Below, piece after piece: positions 35,066-47,229 of a stretch of 64,000 bases of DNA. Location: positions 29,501,641 through 29,565,640 of the forward strand of contig CM035807.1 in assembly GCA_020466095.1 (NCBI GenBank). Reading direction: 5' to 3'. Below the pieces are notes generated by a model. That model was not told the origin of the DNA, searched no databases, and worked only from the letters and a program-made list of their open reading frames with translations. Numbering within the stretch: the stretch's first letter is position 1; each line of letters begins with the position of its first letter. Origin of the DNA: Chlorops oryzae. Its lineage: Eukaryota; Arthropoda; Insecta; Diptera; Chloropidae. Position numbers and translations under genes: made by a program.

Positions 35066-36084
35066 CCCAGCAAACATTTTCGGAGTGCTCAGAAATATGA
35101 GTCCGAAACGAGTGAGAAATATTTAAAAAAAATAAAATAAAATTCAATTTTACTTTAAACTTATAAAGGAAAAACAGAAATAGAACCATTTTGATTAGGC
35201 AAACACGTTGTCGATGGGTGAGCACATGACAAGGGTCAGTTTTTCCAGCTGTCGCGACGCAACGAAACCCTTATAGCGGCGAAAAACGGGAAGAAAAGGG
35301 GGCAGCACTAATCGTGCTTAGCTGCTCGATTTTTTCCCGTAACTAAAGCTGACAACATTGTTAGCCCTTTTTGAATCAATTCAATTGGATTCGTTTGCAA
35401 CAACTCAACGGTCTAAGTTAACTCGCTAACTCGCTAACAAACTCTTTTCGTGCGCAAAAAACAAAAACAAAAACCGAACATAGTGCGGTCGTGTCGAGTT
35501 CTCGTGAAAGAAATCCAAAACAGTAACAAAATTCCAGTCGCGCCCCGCAATATCATCGTCAGCTGCATCCTCGGTCCATCCACAATGGGAGCCTCAACAT
35601 CAACCGTAAGCCAAAGTCGTTCCGGATGATCAGCGGTCTCGCCGGCATCCGCAAGGATACGTGGCCATTTAGTACTTCTCTTTTATCATCTTCCACTTGC
35701 CAAATTTACTGGAATCTGAGACCCGTAACCTTTGTGGCAAAAACATTGGCCATCCTGCCATAACCAATTGGGCAATTTAACAACTAAACAACGATAGTTC
35801 CGAGGTTTAAATCCCACACTGGAGCGAAAATAAACATTGAAAAATAATTTTCGAAATTATTAATAAAAGCATACGATTTTAAAATTTAAATATCCTTCAA
35901 GATTTTTAAGTCTTTTTGAACTCTTAAATACCTACATATAAGTGCGGAAGCAGTCATACATATATGACTCTAATATGGGCTACTTCGGTGTATGATTTCG
36001 GACTCATATAAGACGACATTCACAAGATATCGTACTTGTAAATGAGCTCAATATGACTCCTATGGGATTGAAATGTTTGCTGGG
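35066..36084 (+). mobile_element. CCCAGCAAACAT-ended TIR element, copy 1 (1019 bp)
   Basis: The ends CCCAGCAAACATTT and AAATGTTTGCTGGG are perfect 14-base inverted repeats. Subterminal ATATGAGTC/GACTCATAT words recur near both ends (35098, 36002, 36053), as expected for transposase binding sites. Both arms are homologous to copy 2 (62159-62686). The left arms share GTGAGCACATGAC and the right arms share AGGTTNAAATCCCACAC and AAAGCATACGATT. The middle, about 35231-35785, is absent from copy 2 and is GC-richer and exon-like. It encodes no transposase. The right arm begins in a tRNA-like B-box region (AGGTTTAAATCC). Target duplication is not clear. Confidence 0.75.
35585..35605 (+). CDS. possible seven-codon first coding exon inside a TIR element (weak)
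   Basis: ATG at 35585 lies in a good context (CCACAATGGG) and encodes MGASTST before a consensus donor (ACC followed by GTAAGC at 35606). MGxxxS/T is an N-myristoylation-type start. The preceding 300 bases look like a fly 5' UTR (CAAAAACAAAAACC, GTCGTGTCGAGTTCTCG). An overlapping frame stays open longer but lacks a start. The segment lies within the part of copy 1 that copy 2 lacks, so it could be a captured gene 5' end or part of a longer autonomous element. Confidence 0.25.
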
Positions 36085-38805
36085 TATACAAAAATCTAAA
36101 TAGAAACTGAAATTCTCTCAAATATTACAAGAAAATTTTAATGAAGTAAAAACGATAAAATACCTACTCCGGATAAATATTGAAACTACAAAATGAAATT
36201 CTACTGCTATCTCAACCTTTTGCATACTTATGAGCAAAAGAAACTTAATCCTCAACATACTGTGCACATATGCATACATATGCATATTTCACATGCCATC
36301 GAATGCTCTATGAGATGAAATTGAAAATTGAAAATTGAAAATAAATTAATATGAAATACTTAAAGAAATCTATCGTCCTTGCAGTTTTCCTCATTGAATC
36401 GTTGTGCAATTTGTTCGAGTGTTTTTTTTATTTTTTGTTTTTTTTAATAGAAAAAAAATAATGCTTTATTAAAATCGCATTCAACTGTATGGTTGAAGGA
36501 ATCAAAGGATTTAAGGAATCCCAACAGGCTAAATGAACTCACAAAATCGATAATTTTCTGCTAAGTCACACAATGAGCTTTATATGAGCTTTTTATGAGA
36601 TTCTAAATGCAAAACGAAAACCGAATTCGTTGTGAGTCAATAATGCACTTGAAATGACATCAATTTTAATTGGTCTGTGAGCTTATAATGTGGTGTGTGT
36701 TTTGGGTAGTTACCTAACAATGATATAATATTAAGGTCATATTTTGAGGCGTAATTTGAATGTTCGAATAAATGGCTTTTTCCTTACTATTTACTGGAGT
36801 TCTTCCAAAAAACGCATATTCAATAAGAGGTGAGAATGAGCTTTGAAAATTGCAGAAAAAATGTAGTTTACTCAAAGATATTTAACCCTTTACTGCCTGA
36901 TCTATTACGTATATAAGTCAGAAAAAATTTAGTCTTGAGCTTAATAGTCTTATTAGCCCTTTACTGCATTACACATAAGTATACATAAGTATAGGAAATG
37001 AGTCGAAAAAGGTTTTAAAAAGGATTATTGATAAATCTGGGCTGTCACAGAATCCGATAGCTGTCGGAATTGGAATTTTAGTCGACTGAATTTTCATATA
37101 AATTTCATAGACAGCCGGATTAAATAGGGGTTCAGTGCAATTGAGAACCGATAATAGTTCCAATTCAACACCAAAAACGGTTTTTTTTTTCATATTATTT
37201 TCAAAAAATTTATTAGACATATAGGGTACCAAATTAAAGGAAATCGATCCAGCATTTTGGATAAAATCAAATATTTTGGTGTTAGTTGGACACTTTTTAT
37301 ACCAAAATGGCTTCCAAAGTAAAAAAAAATTGAAAGTTTTTTCAGAATGTTTCACTTTGACCGTTTATTTATCCCTTAATGGGTCAAAATTTTACCGTCA
37401 ATATAATTTTGCCAAAAAGCGCATAAAATTGGCTTTCAAACTGCATTTAAATTTTTTTTTCTACGATGAACCATTATCATGGGAGAGTTATTTTTCTCGA
37501 CTTACGGCCTAAAAAACTTTAAGGCCCTATAACTCCTCAGATGTGCATTTGCGACCCCCACTATAATACGATTTTTTATAAAGTAGTTCTGACCTCCTCT
37601 ATCAGCTCCCAAACGGTTGAGCTTCACAAACGGAACACCCAGTATATAGGTTCGTATGCGATATAGGGTTAAGACGTGAAATAATACTTTTGAAGAAAAA
37701 CTTTTGAAGCCATACAATTGAGTTAATTTTGGGTTATAATGCCTAATGAGCTACTCTCCGGTTTGATATTTGCTATCTTTGTCAAAATCATCACCGCAAG
37801 ATCTCTATCAAAACGGAATACAATCCATTCAACGATTTCCAACACTCCTAGCAAACATTTTTTTTTTTTTTCACCAACAAGGCTCAGCATTTCTTTGACG
37901 CAACTAAATAAGTCTATTCTTGCTTCTTTTTTCGTTGGACTTGACAGCAACCAGCAAATAAATATAAATAGTTTTTAAATAAGTAAACACATGATTCAGC
38001 TTCCGTTAACAACCCAGCTAGCTCCTGCTACGGCACGGCCGCAACCCAACCTCTTTAGCCTTTCACGCTTTGTTGCATCACACAAAAAAAAAACAAGAGA
38101 CAGCGACCACAAACGAGTTTGAATGAATAAAATTTCGAATGAAATTGCAGATAAGAGTGTCAATCAGTTGCCATATTAAGAAATTGACACCAAGATAAAT
38201 AGATTTGGTTATTTTCAAAATAAATTTCCCTTAAATAAAGCCATTAATTTTAATATCATATCATATACATACAATAAGCTTTCGTTTATTAGGTTCTTTG
38301 TAAATTGAATTAATTTCTTATTATTAAATTAAATATTGCATTGACTTTGTACTGATGTGAGCTTTTATAGAGATTTATGTATTTTGTGAAATACACACGC
38401 ACATTACATACAGCCCAGCAGGAAATATTTTCATAGCTTTCACACGAATTGAAAATTCTATAACATTAAGGGAATAAAAGGAAAAAATAAAAGGAAAATG
38501 GAAATACAACTTGACTTTGACTTGACTTAGACATTGGCGTTTACATCCGAGTTGAGGTCTTTAGCGGTTGAAAAATAAAAAGTGTTCCCATTTAACTCTA
38601 ATAGTGAAAGGAAAGAAGTTGCAGTAATATCGTCTTTTGGTATATGATAACTCAATAAATGACATGACTGCCCAATACCAATTGGGAGAAGATCAATCAT
38701 AGCAACAAGCCGATACATATCGATAAATAAAGGTCTAAACACAATTTTATACTGCCAGACAGTATTACTTTGGGACCCTTCCGATCATTAATTGAGCTCA
38801 GTTTA
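36085..38805. other. no gene recognised
   Basis: AT-rich. A weak candidate element with CCCAA-type ends and GAGCTTTATATGAGCTTT repeats lies at about 36521-36715. ATACATATGCATA-type words are common near 36260. Confidence 0.5.
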
Positions 38806-38950
38806 TGGTTCTTGTTGTGGCTGCCTACACAAGGCGACACTCTTAGGCCTCTTCTGGGTCCTTTGCGATAACACGAAAATTGTGAAACTAACATCCACGA
38901 CCTCATCTGAGAGTTGGACCCAGAGCCTCTAGCTACGTAAGGTGGCATCC
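38806..38950 (-). mobile_element. tRNA-derived SINE, copy 3
   Basis: Reading the minus strand from 38950: ATGCCACCTTACGTA, then AGAGGCTCTGGGTCCAACTC, the B-box region (38911-38921), then AGGTCGTGGATGTT and a tail with GTGTTATCGCAAAGGACCC and GGCAGCCACAACAAGAACC. This matches SINE copy 2 (60803-60963) block by block, with substitutions throughout. Clear target duplications were not found. Short open frames crossing it are not genes. Confidence 0.8.
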
Positions 38951-40415
38951 CGAAGGAGGCCGAAATTAATGTCTCTTACTGATAATTAAGTAATCTATGC
39001 TGCCGGAGGACCAGGAGTCCCATATTTGATTAATCTGGCACTGCTATCTTTAAGCATCAATCATCAATCATGAAGCATCAAGCATGATTCATGATCTTCA
39101 ATTCTTATTCTTATTTTCTAGTGGGGGAAATTGTCACACAAGACTTGAATTTATTCCGGTCTGAGTGGAACTTGAATATTCTAGATTCATATGCATGTAT
39201 GTTTGTATGTATGCTTCAAGATGCAAAATATTTTTCCCTCATAAATACAATTTCTTTGCACATTTAAAATGCTGTCATCATTGTGCGGGCTCGAGAAAGT
39301 ATGCCTGAAAGAAATTTTAACACTTTGATTCTGGGGAAAAACAAATGTTTTGAGAAAACTAACATAAGCACAGCACTTAATAACATCTTGAACTCTGAAT
39401 GAACTATGACTCAAGTGGCAGCATCATTGCTCCCCCCTCTCATCCAATCCTACGTGTACTGTGCATGTCCTTCATACGAAATACGAAAGTAGCAATAACA
39501 TACATATATTGCGAGTATATTCGACTCAATACATACCTACATAGATATGTATATTTAACGTCTGTCGAACGTTGAATTCACTTTCTTGCGATATTGCTGA
39601 CAGAGAAATTTTTGCGGTCGTTGTGTTGCAGCAGTTCTTCGTCTCTACTTTTCGGGGTCAAAAAGGCATGCATAAGAAGAATATCTTGGCAAACTCTTCG
39701 GGCGTATTATCCCCAAAAATTCAAAGTGTAAAGTGAGCAAATTTAGTGTCGACAACACATGAGCATACGTTTTGCAGCAAAGTCATCCGAGCATGACACG
39801 ATGAGTGCCCAAGGACATCGAATACACAACGTAAGCTGATTTAGGCATATTCCTACAAAGCCTGACAAAGAGTTGGGAGTGGTGGGGGGAATGCATTTTC
39901 TCGGCTGACATGTAAAATATATTAAATAGTTTTGGTTATTAAATTACCGACAAAAGAACACCCGTGCATTCAAACGAGCACACACATGCCTACATATGTA
40001 AGTATATGCATGCTTAGTATTCCGTCAATGTGAGCGCTATATGTCTGTGTGTTTATTCTTGCATAAAGGATTGATTTCACTGTGGATTCTAATAATTCCA
40101 TCAGAGCAATTAAATTTACTATCTTGAGGTGGATATATGGCCAAATATTCAAAGTTCAATTGAATGATTTTGGTTACATAACGATTTGAAATCGACTCAG
40201 GCGACAGTGCGTATACTACTTATTTACTTTGGGAGAAAGAAGTATCTGTGACACATAATCATCGAGTGAAAGGTGTTCAAAGTATTACTTAAAAATTATA
40301 TGCCTGTTTATAGACATTTAGTTCTTAAATTTTCTCGAAAAGGTTATTTTGAGACACTGTTGTCCCATCCACTCCCAATTAAAGATTAAACTATAAGCAA
40401 TAAAAATAATATTAA
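38951..40415. other. no gene recognised
   Basis: Contains short ATCAATCATGAAGCATCAAG-type repeats at 39055-39100 and several ATACATA words. No exon is supported. Confidence 0.5.
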
Positions 40416-41224
40416 AAAGTAAGAGTGTTATAGTCAGGCGAGCCCAAAAATCGGGACCATTAGGTAAGTATATTCTTGAGGTTTTTAAGGCCAAAAGTGA
40501 CCGAATTTTGTTAAATTTCTTTGCCACGCCCACTTTTTCAATTTTATTGAATTCTAATCGGAGGCTTAAATATACGCTCAGATACTAATTTTCCTTGAAA
40601 TATTTCCGATAAGTCAGATTTTGGGCCATTTTTGGGATTTTTGTAATAGAACCTAGTACTGGAGGTACCCTTAATAATGGACTGATCAGAAAAGTTTTGG
40701 GGAGGATGTTAATGACTACAAAGGAAGCATACGTGCCATCTTATGTTCAAGTCGCATTTGAATTTCGGGTGTGGCAGACAATTTTCGAAAACGCCTTTCA
40801 GCCACGCCCAATTATCCAATTTTTAGAAATCACTTTACTTGCCTTATATATATCTTGAAATACTTCGGTTTTAGAGCAGTTTTTGTGATTTTCATAACAG
40901 ACCCTAGTACTGGAGGTACCCCTAAAAATGATCCGATCGGGTCCACTCTCGAACTTGTTCTTACTCATGTCCCCGTGAGCACGCATACCAAATTTTGTCG
41001 AGATAGCTCAACTCCTTCGATAAGCAAACTGTATACAGACAGACAGACAGACAGACGGACAGACGGACAGACAGACGGACATGTCTAAATCGAATCTCCT
41101 AGTGACGCTGATCATTTTTATATACATTTTGTATGGTCTATCTTGACTGGTTCTGGGTGTTACACACAACCACACAAACGCAATATATTTACCTTCGACA
41201 CAGAGTGTGTCGGGTATAAAAACT
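40416..41224 (+). mobile_element. (GTCY)n-bearing nonautonomous element, copy C (most complete)
   Basis: It begins AAGTAAGAGTGTTATAGTCA and contains two modules with inverted-sense GCCACGCCCA and CCTAGTACTGGAGGTACC. It then has GTCGAGATAGCTCAACTCCT, the GACA/GACG microsatellite (41036-41083) and the block ACATGTCTAAATCGAATC. It closes with a hairpin (CGACACAGAGTGTGTCG) followed by GGTATAAAAACTG. Copies A, B, D and E share this order. The conserved 3' hairpin plus a defined 5' end fits a Helitron-like nonautonomous element, but the class is inferred. No protein is encoded. Confidence 0.85.
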
Positions 41225-41235
41225 GACGCATCAAT

Positions 41236-41492
41236 CATATCGCACACCCTCTTCTAAGGTGACACAACTCAAAATTTCCCATTTTTCAGAAAACGCAAAA
41301 AACAAATTGCGTCGCTGTGTCAATCAAAGCAAGAAGAAAGGCATTGACGGGATATTTAGGCTTTTTATAATAACCAAAACGGAATAGAATTTTTCGTGCA
41401 GGTAGAGAGGTGAACTATGATCAATTTCCATATGTTAACTCAAAATTGACGATTTTTGAGTTGTGTCACCTTAGAAGAGGGTGTGCGATATG
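41236..41492. mobile_element. MITE, family 2, copy 2
   Basis: The ends are CATATCGCACACCCTCTTCT and AGAAGAGGGTGTGCGATATG, a perfect inverted repeat that continues through AAGGTGACACAACTCAAAA. It begins 12 bases after (GTCY)n copy C. Compared with copy 1 (32338-32527), about 65 bases (GGCATTGACGGGATATTTAG and onward) are added in the middle. Confidence 0.9.
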
Positions 41493-42904
41493 GCCAAACG
41501 GTGGACCCCATATGAAGTGTAGAGCAATAAGGGTAAAAGTAGGAAGAGAAGAAAAGTCTGCTTCATTCATTATAAGGACAAGATTTTCAGTAATCTGCAA
41601 GGTCATTCTGAAAATAACATCAACATTTTTATTGAGTTGAGTGAAATGAAAGCGGCTTAAGAAGCAGGACACAGCTCAAATTTCCACATTCGATTAATTA
41701 TCTCCGATTTTTGAAAATGATATCTTTTAATTCGATATCCATTCTAAGGACAAACTAAACAGCCTTAAAATCATGACAAAGGTTTTGCTTCTGGGCTTTT
41801 GTGCTCATAAATTTTGAATTTATTCAAATTAAAGTAAAATCACCCTGAATCTTAAATAAAATGGATAGAACGGGGAAGGTGGAAAGCAGGAGGTTTGTTT
41901 GAAAAGTTTGAGAGATTTGCTTTTTTTCTTTATTTTACAGGTCATCACTATCTAGATTATTCAGTGTTAGTAAAAGAGCATCAAGATCTGCCATCAAGCG
42001 TAAATTTGAAATAAACACAGAACCAGAAAAAGAAAAAAAAAGAAAAGGAAAAAATATTGATACAAAAACTTTGAAAAAGCAACCAACAAAGGAGATCTCT
42101 GCAGCGGCGCATAGTGGTTATTCAGCGGCAAAAATTCCATTTTTCGACCATATGATTTCGAAAAAGTAATGATGCAGTTTTGTAGAGATTTGTCTAAATA
42201 AAATCCATAAGTTTTTGTTTCAAAAGGTAATATTAATACATGGTATAACCGTTGGAAGTCACATAAACATGAAAGGGTAATAATTGACTAAGATTTGCAT
42301 TAAATTGAGTACGGAATTAATGTCAAATAAAATCGCTTCTGTACAAAAAATTGTGTTCTTTAGTAAAATAATATAACATTTACTCATGAAATTACCGAAG
42401 GAATCAGTAAGATACGATAAGTAGTTTAAAAGTTAAGCGGAAATGAAATGGCCGGCATAGCCTAGAACTTTTAAGATATCATCAATTTTGTAAGAAAAAT
42501 GCATGACAATTGCAATAAAAATCTTTAAAAAAAATTTATAGTATACTTCTAGGCATTCCTTTTCATTAAGTCGAATTATAATAGCAACAATTAACTAATT
42601 ATCAGAAGAAGCTAAGGAAGCAAGAAATAATGATTATAGGAAGTACAGGTTGATGTTTTCCAGAAAATTCAGCAGAACTGCCATAAATTCTGATGTTTTT
42701 AATCGTCTCCTTGTGTCATCTGACACAGTCATATAAGACGTCAACCAAATAAACAACATTTAGAACTGGATAACATTGTTAAAGACATGTTATCTAATGA
42801 ATAAATATTCGGTTCAGCTCTGAATTTCCAGTCGAATCCAATTCTATTTATTTTCTAAAAAAAAAAGTAAGTTTTGCGCAATGAAAACACACCCCTTACT
42901 CTAG
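41493..42904. other. no gene recognised
   Basis: AT-rich DNA without supported exons or clear repeats. Confidence 0.5.
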
Positions 42905-43150
42905 TTCAAATCGAATTGGTGGGTGGTGGGCGTGGCCGATTTAGATGAAATTTACAGGATGTCTTGCTTTTATCAAATATTACCAACGTGCAAAATTTCG
43001 TGTCATTTTGACGAAAGAAACACGTTCTATATAAAATATAAATTTTGGGTTGTATGGGAGGTGGACGTGGCCGATTATGATGAATCTTCATATTTTTCTT
43101 AATTATGTCAAATAAAGACTTGATGCCACGTTTCATTGCTCTACTGCATC
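42905..43150. repeat. degenerate tandem repeat with GGNCGTGGCCGATT units
   Basis: GGGCGTGGCCGATTTAGATG at 42928 and GGACGTGGCCGATTATGATG at 43063 begin two diverged units about 135 bases apart. Each is followed by a CAAATA and a CACGTTTC or AAATTTCGTG phrase. It resembles the GGGCGTGGC modules of the (GTCY)n elements but has different surroundings. Confidence 0.6.
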
Positions 43151-45279
43151 TCCTTATATTTTTTGCCGCGATATGTATGAAGCCTAACCACTGTGCGGCG
43201 GCATGACGCCTTTAAAATGTCTGCCAACTAAAGTGGCCCTCGTCAGGACTAAGCGAACGTTTATTTGTTATGTTTGACGCATAAGCTGAAAGGGACATGA
43301 ATGGGCAGGAAATCTGGTAGAGAGAAAAAAAGGATAAATAATTTGAAATCCCACCTAAACCGACGCTTGACTATGAGTAAAATAAATGGAAAAGAAAAGA
43401 GAACAAAATAAAAAACGAAAGGCTAAAAATTTCAGCCTGTGAATGCGAATTTCATTGCTTGTTTTAAGGCGCTTAAAAGTGTTCGAAAACATTATTAATG
43501 AGTTTATTATTGCCGTCACTTTTGTATTTTTTTTTTCTTTACCTTTTGAATTGCAAAAAAAAAAAAAAAGGAAAATAAAATAATATAAAAATAATCGCAA
43601 AGAATTCTAAACAAACTTTATTTTATAACGATATTTTGTAGTTCATTTTTTTGCGCTCTCTTTGTGTGAGACTTTCAAAAAAAGGGATTCCGGATTAAGC
43701 CTATGATTAATGAGTTTGTTTTCTCACAGCATTATTTGCCTTTTCTTTTTGGTAAATCATTTAAAAATAAAGAAAAATGGTAATGGAAAGATGTCTCTTA
43801 TTGCGTTCTTACAATTGAAAATAATAAATTTCAAATCCGAAATCTCTCCGTAATATTTTTTAATATATGAGCAAATCCAGCAAAAAGTAAATCAGCCACC
43901 CCAAAATATAAAATTTGGTATTTTTTTCATTTGAAAATTTTTTCATTACCCACAATTTTTTGTTTACAAACTATGAGTAAAATGGGTCTTCCTTCGACTA
44001 TCAATTTTAGTTTCCGTTCCCCGCTTGCCTTTTCAAAGTCTTGGGCAAATTAACGAAAATTGTTACAAATTTAAACAATTCTGAGAATTTTTTCCTTCAT
44101 TTGAAGCTCCTTGCAATGTGCTTTGTGAAAACGCCAACGACTTCAAATTTTCCCTACAGCTGGAATATTATGTTTTCTTTCATTTGCAATTAGAAAGAGC
44201 TTATTTGAATGATGCTCTGCGCCCATAATGCAAAGAAAACATTTGGAAAATTTTTGCAATGTCCCAAAGGCAGCGTCCGAAACGCCTATTTGACAAAATA
44301 ACTAGACAAATAAACCAAAAGTGTTCGTTTTCATTGATGTATATGCAAGCTTTGAATATTCGTTTACATTAAAGCTCCTAGCATTTTTTTATAACATTAA
44401 TAATTTCACGGAAATCGAGGAATTTTCATAAGGATCTGAAAAACACTTCAGCAAAAGTTATAATTTATGTTATTTTCCTATATTTTCGATAAACCTTCCT
44501 CTTACCCATCTTTTAACTCTATTAAATCCAAATTATCACCATCGCTTCATATTGAAAGCTTTTCTGGTTTCCATTACCGCAAGAATCTTTTCAAATATTC
44601 AACATATGGAAACAAATGGAATCAATTTCAATAAACAACGCTTTCCATTGTAGCTGTTTTCATATTTTTGCACGAGTTAAATATTTGCAAAGCTTCTTGC
44701 ACTATTGGAAACCAGGCATTAGTCGAGAAAAGTTACTTGGGCGACTTAAAGATAACCATTCCCGTTTCGTTTCTTTGACATTTGTGCCTGTTATTACTTG
44801 ATCGCAAGTGACGAACAATTTTTTTTTGCAATTTTCTTAAATTTTGAGTCCATTGCTGTGGGCGAAAAGGGCACTTATACTGTCCGTGTTTTTTTTTTTT
44901 TTAATTTTTGTTTTAAACACAAACACGCTATAAATACATGTTAATAAATAATGCAATGAAAGAAAACACACGATGCTCGAAATATTCTTCAAATAGAATT
45001 TAATTATTTATTGACACAGCTCTAAATGCGGCAAGACCTTTTAGCTGACCTTTTTCCTGGAAAAAATGAGCACAGCCCAGTCCAAAACTGCTTTCTCAAA
45101 TTATGGTGAGCTGTTTTACTTAAATTGTTTGAAGATTCTTTTTTCAAAAGGACGTTCAAAACGTGTTGGCGGGACATTTGATATTGATTGATTTTGATGA
45201 ACGTAATTTCAATTTTTGATGAAATGCCTTGTTCAGACGGCGCGTATTTTAGATCTCATTCGTGTTTCACTTTTAAACT
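43151..45279. other. no gene recognised
   Basis: AT-rich. An A run lies at 43555-43569, and T runs lie at 44820-44827 and 44888-44901. Confidence 0.5.
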
Positions 45280-46061
45280 ACACGGAAAGAATTGTCTTGT
45301 ATTGAATCAATAAAATATTTTATTAACTGTCAAAAAGTAAACATTATATTAATTCAATACCAAAGTTGTACCCAAAGTACAACTTTTGCTAAAAATCAGT
45401 AAATAGATTTTACTGATATCAGTAAAAAATTTTATTGACTAAAAACACATAGTTAGATCTCCCATTAGAAGTCATTTCTGATGCTACAATTCAAGGGTTT
45501 GAATTGCAGTCATAGGTAGTCTAAATACGCAAACCGAAATTTGACGCAGTAGTCAGCCAATCCGTAAAAATTGCTCTAATGAGACCCCAGACGGCAGGTC
45601 GAAACGTACGTCAGCAAATAGTCGCTTATGGATGCCTTTCTCAAGCATAGCTTGAAATATAGATTTCACATTAATGAATTAATTATTGTTCTTCTAGAAA
45701 TAAACTTTCGTCGCAGAAAAGAGTCACCGAAATGGGACCAAAAAATGCAACAAAAATAGGAATCTGTTGATTCGCTATCAAAGAAAAGAGAAGTTTAGCT
45801 CGAATACTTTCACAGTTAAATTGCAAAAACAACTCTCTGTATGCATATGCATACAATAAAACTTAATACATGCAATTGTTTTTGTAAATAAGTATTTACT
45901 TTGTTGATGTTTAATAAAATATTTTCTTGATTCAATAAAATATTTACTTTTTGATGTTTAATAAAATATATTCTTCAAATCAGTAAAAATTTTCTTGCTG
46001 CCAAATCAAGCCAAGATTTTATTAGTTTTTACTGATTTTGAGAAAATAATTCTTTCCGTGT
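45280..46061. mobile_element. ACACGGAAAGAATT-ended TIR element (about 780 bp)
   Basis: The left end ACACGGAAAGAATTGTCTT and right end AAATAATTCTTTCCGTGT are inverted. Subterminal AATAAAATATTTTATTAA and CAGTAAAATATTTAC motifs are repeated near both ends. The interior is not coding. No flanking duplication was identified, so boundaries may be off by a few bases. Confidence 0.7.
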
Positions 46062-46621
46062 ACGTGTTGCAGATCGAAACAAGTAAAAATTGCTGTCATC
46101 CCAAATTTTATCGATTGTTATCGGGAAAAGAAGTTAGGAGAAAAAGAAAAATAAACAAAAGGAAAGAAATCCTTCTTCGTTTCTTTTGCCATTTCCGCCA
46201 GTATATGGCAAATATTTCCGGAATCCGCGTAATCTTATAAAGAAAAAGTGCGCGATATAAATTCATTCATATTCTGCCATTTACTAACATATCTTTTGCA
46301 TTTTCAAAAGCTCCATGTCACAGGAGCAAGGTTGACAGTTTGAAAGAAAACGAAGAAGAAAACGAAACACGAATGACTTCGTCTGAACGGATAGTTTCGC
46401 ATTCGTATTTCACGAAACGAAACACGTCTGAACAAGCTTTAACAAAGCTCGAACAAAACAAGAGAGAGTGGTTAGTCAATACAATACCCCACACACACAT
46501 AAATGAATAGTTCCTTTTGTCTGGATAATTTTTGACTCGCTAACAGAAATCATTCTTAACCCAGCGGCCAAAATGCTGCCTACAGAAGCAAGGAACCGTG
46601 ACACATTTCGTAGGCCATAGG
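46062..46621. other. no gene recognised
   Basis: AT-rich, with AACGAAACACGAATGACTTC and similar repeats of AACGAAACACG at 46360-46440. Confidence 0.45.
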
Positions 46622-46797
46622 TGTAAATGCTTACGACCTCATATACCATCCTAGTATTGTTCGAGCGTGGCCGTTTTGTGGAGTGAACGCCTACTACCAC
46701 CACATAAAGTAAGTTATTCGCAGGCAGTTCGCCTACAATCTCGTATACTTTGTAGCTATTAATATTCAGATCGCTTACAGTCTCGTATACTTTGTAG
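46622..46797. repeat. short imperfect direct repeats, 42-bp period
   Basis: GCCTACAATCTCGTATACTT at 46731 and GCTTACAGTCTCGTATACTT at 46773 are 42 bases apart. A third related unit, GCTTACGACCTCATATACC, lies near 46630. They make an artificial repeated YKVYE-like peptide on the minus strand. Confidence 0.75.
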
Positions 46798-47229
46798 GCG
46801 GTAGCTGTTAGCACTGTTAGCCGCTGGGAAGGCTTTGATGACCGTAAAAAAACCCATATGCCAGATTTTGTTTAATTTCCCCATTGTACAAATATTCAAG
46901 ACAAGACAATTTTCGAAAACTACACTTTTCCCATGGACACTTTTCCAATTTTTGGTCTCCAACCTTTATGTTAGTTGAAAGAGTCCTGCCCTAAAAGGAA
47001 ATTTTTGAAATTTGTGCCTATCTGGACCGATAAAAATCGGCGCAGACTGTTCTGTACAGATAGTGGGATCCCAGGTTAAGAAGGTCCTGGTTTCTTATCA
47101 TACTTTGTTGCGTATATTTTTCCATCTCACATTATTATATACCTATGACATGTTATTATTACATAATTCCCAGCCGGAAATTTTCTCATAAAGGACCAAT
47201 TCATTAATTTTTTCACCAAGGATATCAAG
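46798..47229. other. no gene recognised
   Basis: AT-rich, no supported feature. Confidence 0.45.

Noticed and set aside
35250..35785. Solo LTR starting TGTCGCGACG
   Set aside because: No matching CA end with a flanking duplication and no primer-binding site could be recognised.
36521..36715. Possible MITE with CCCAA-type ends
   Set aside because: Terminal pairing is only about seven bases, so ends cannot be supported.
38527..38948. Minus-strand frames initially suspected to be retroelement protease remnants
   Set aside because: No catalytic motif; the upstream frame mostly overlies SINE copy 3.
46476..46814. Minus-strand frame with repeated YKVYE motifs
   Set aside because: The motif repeats because of 42-bp DNA repeats; no coding-type divergence or signals.
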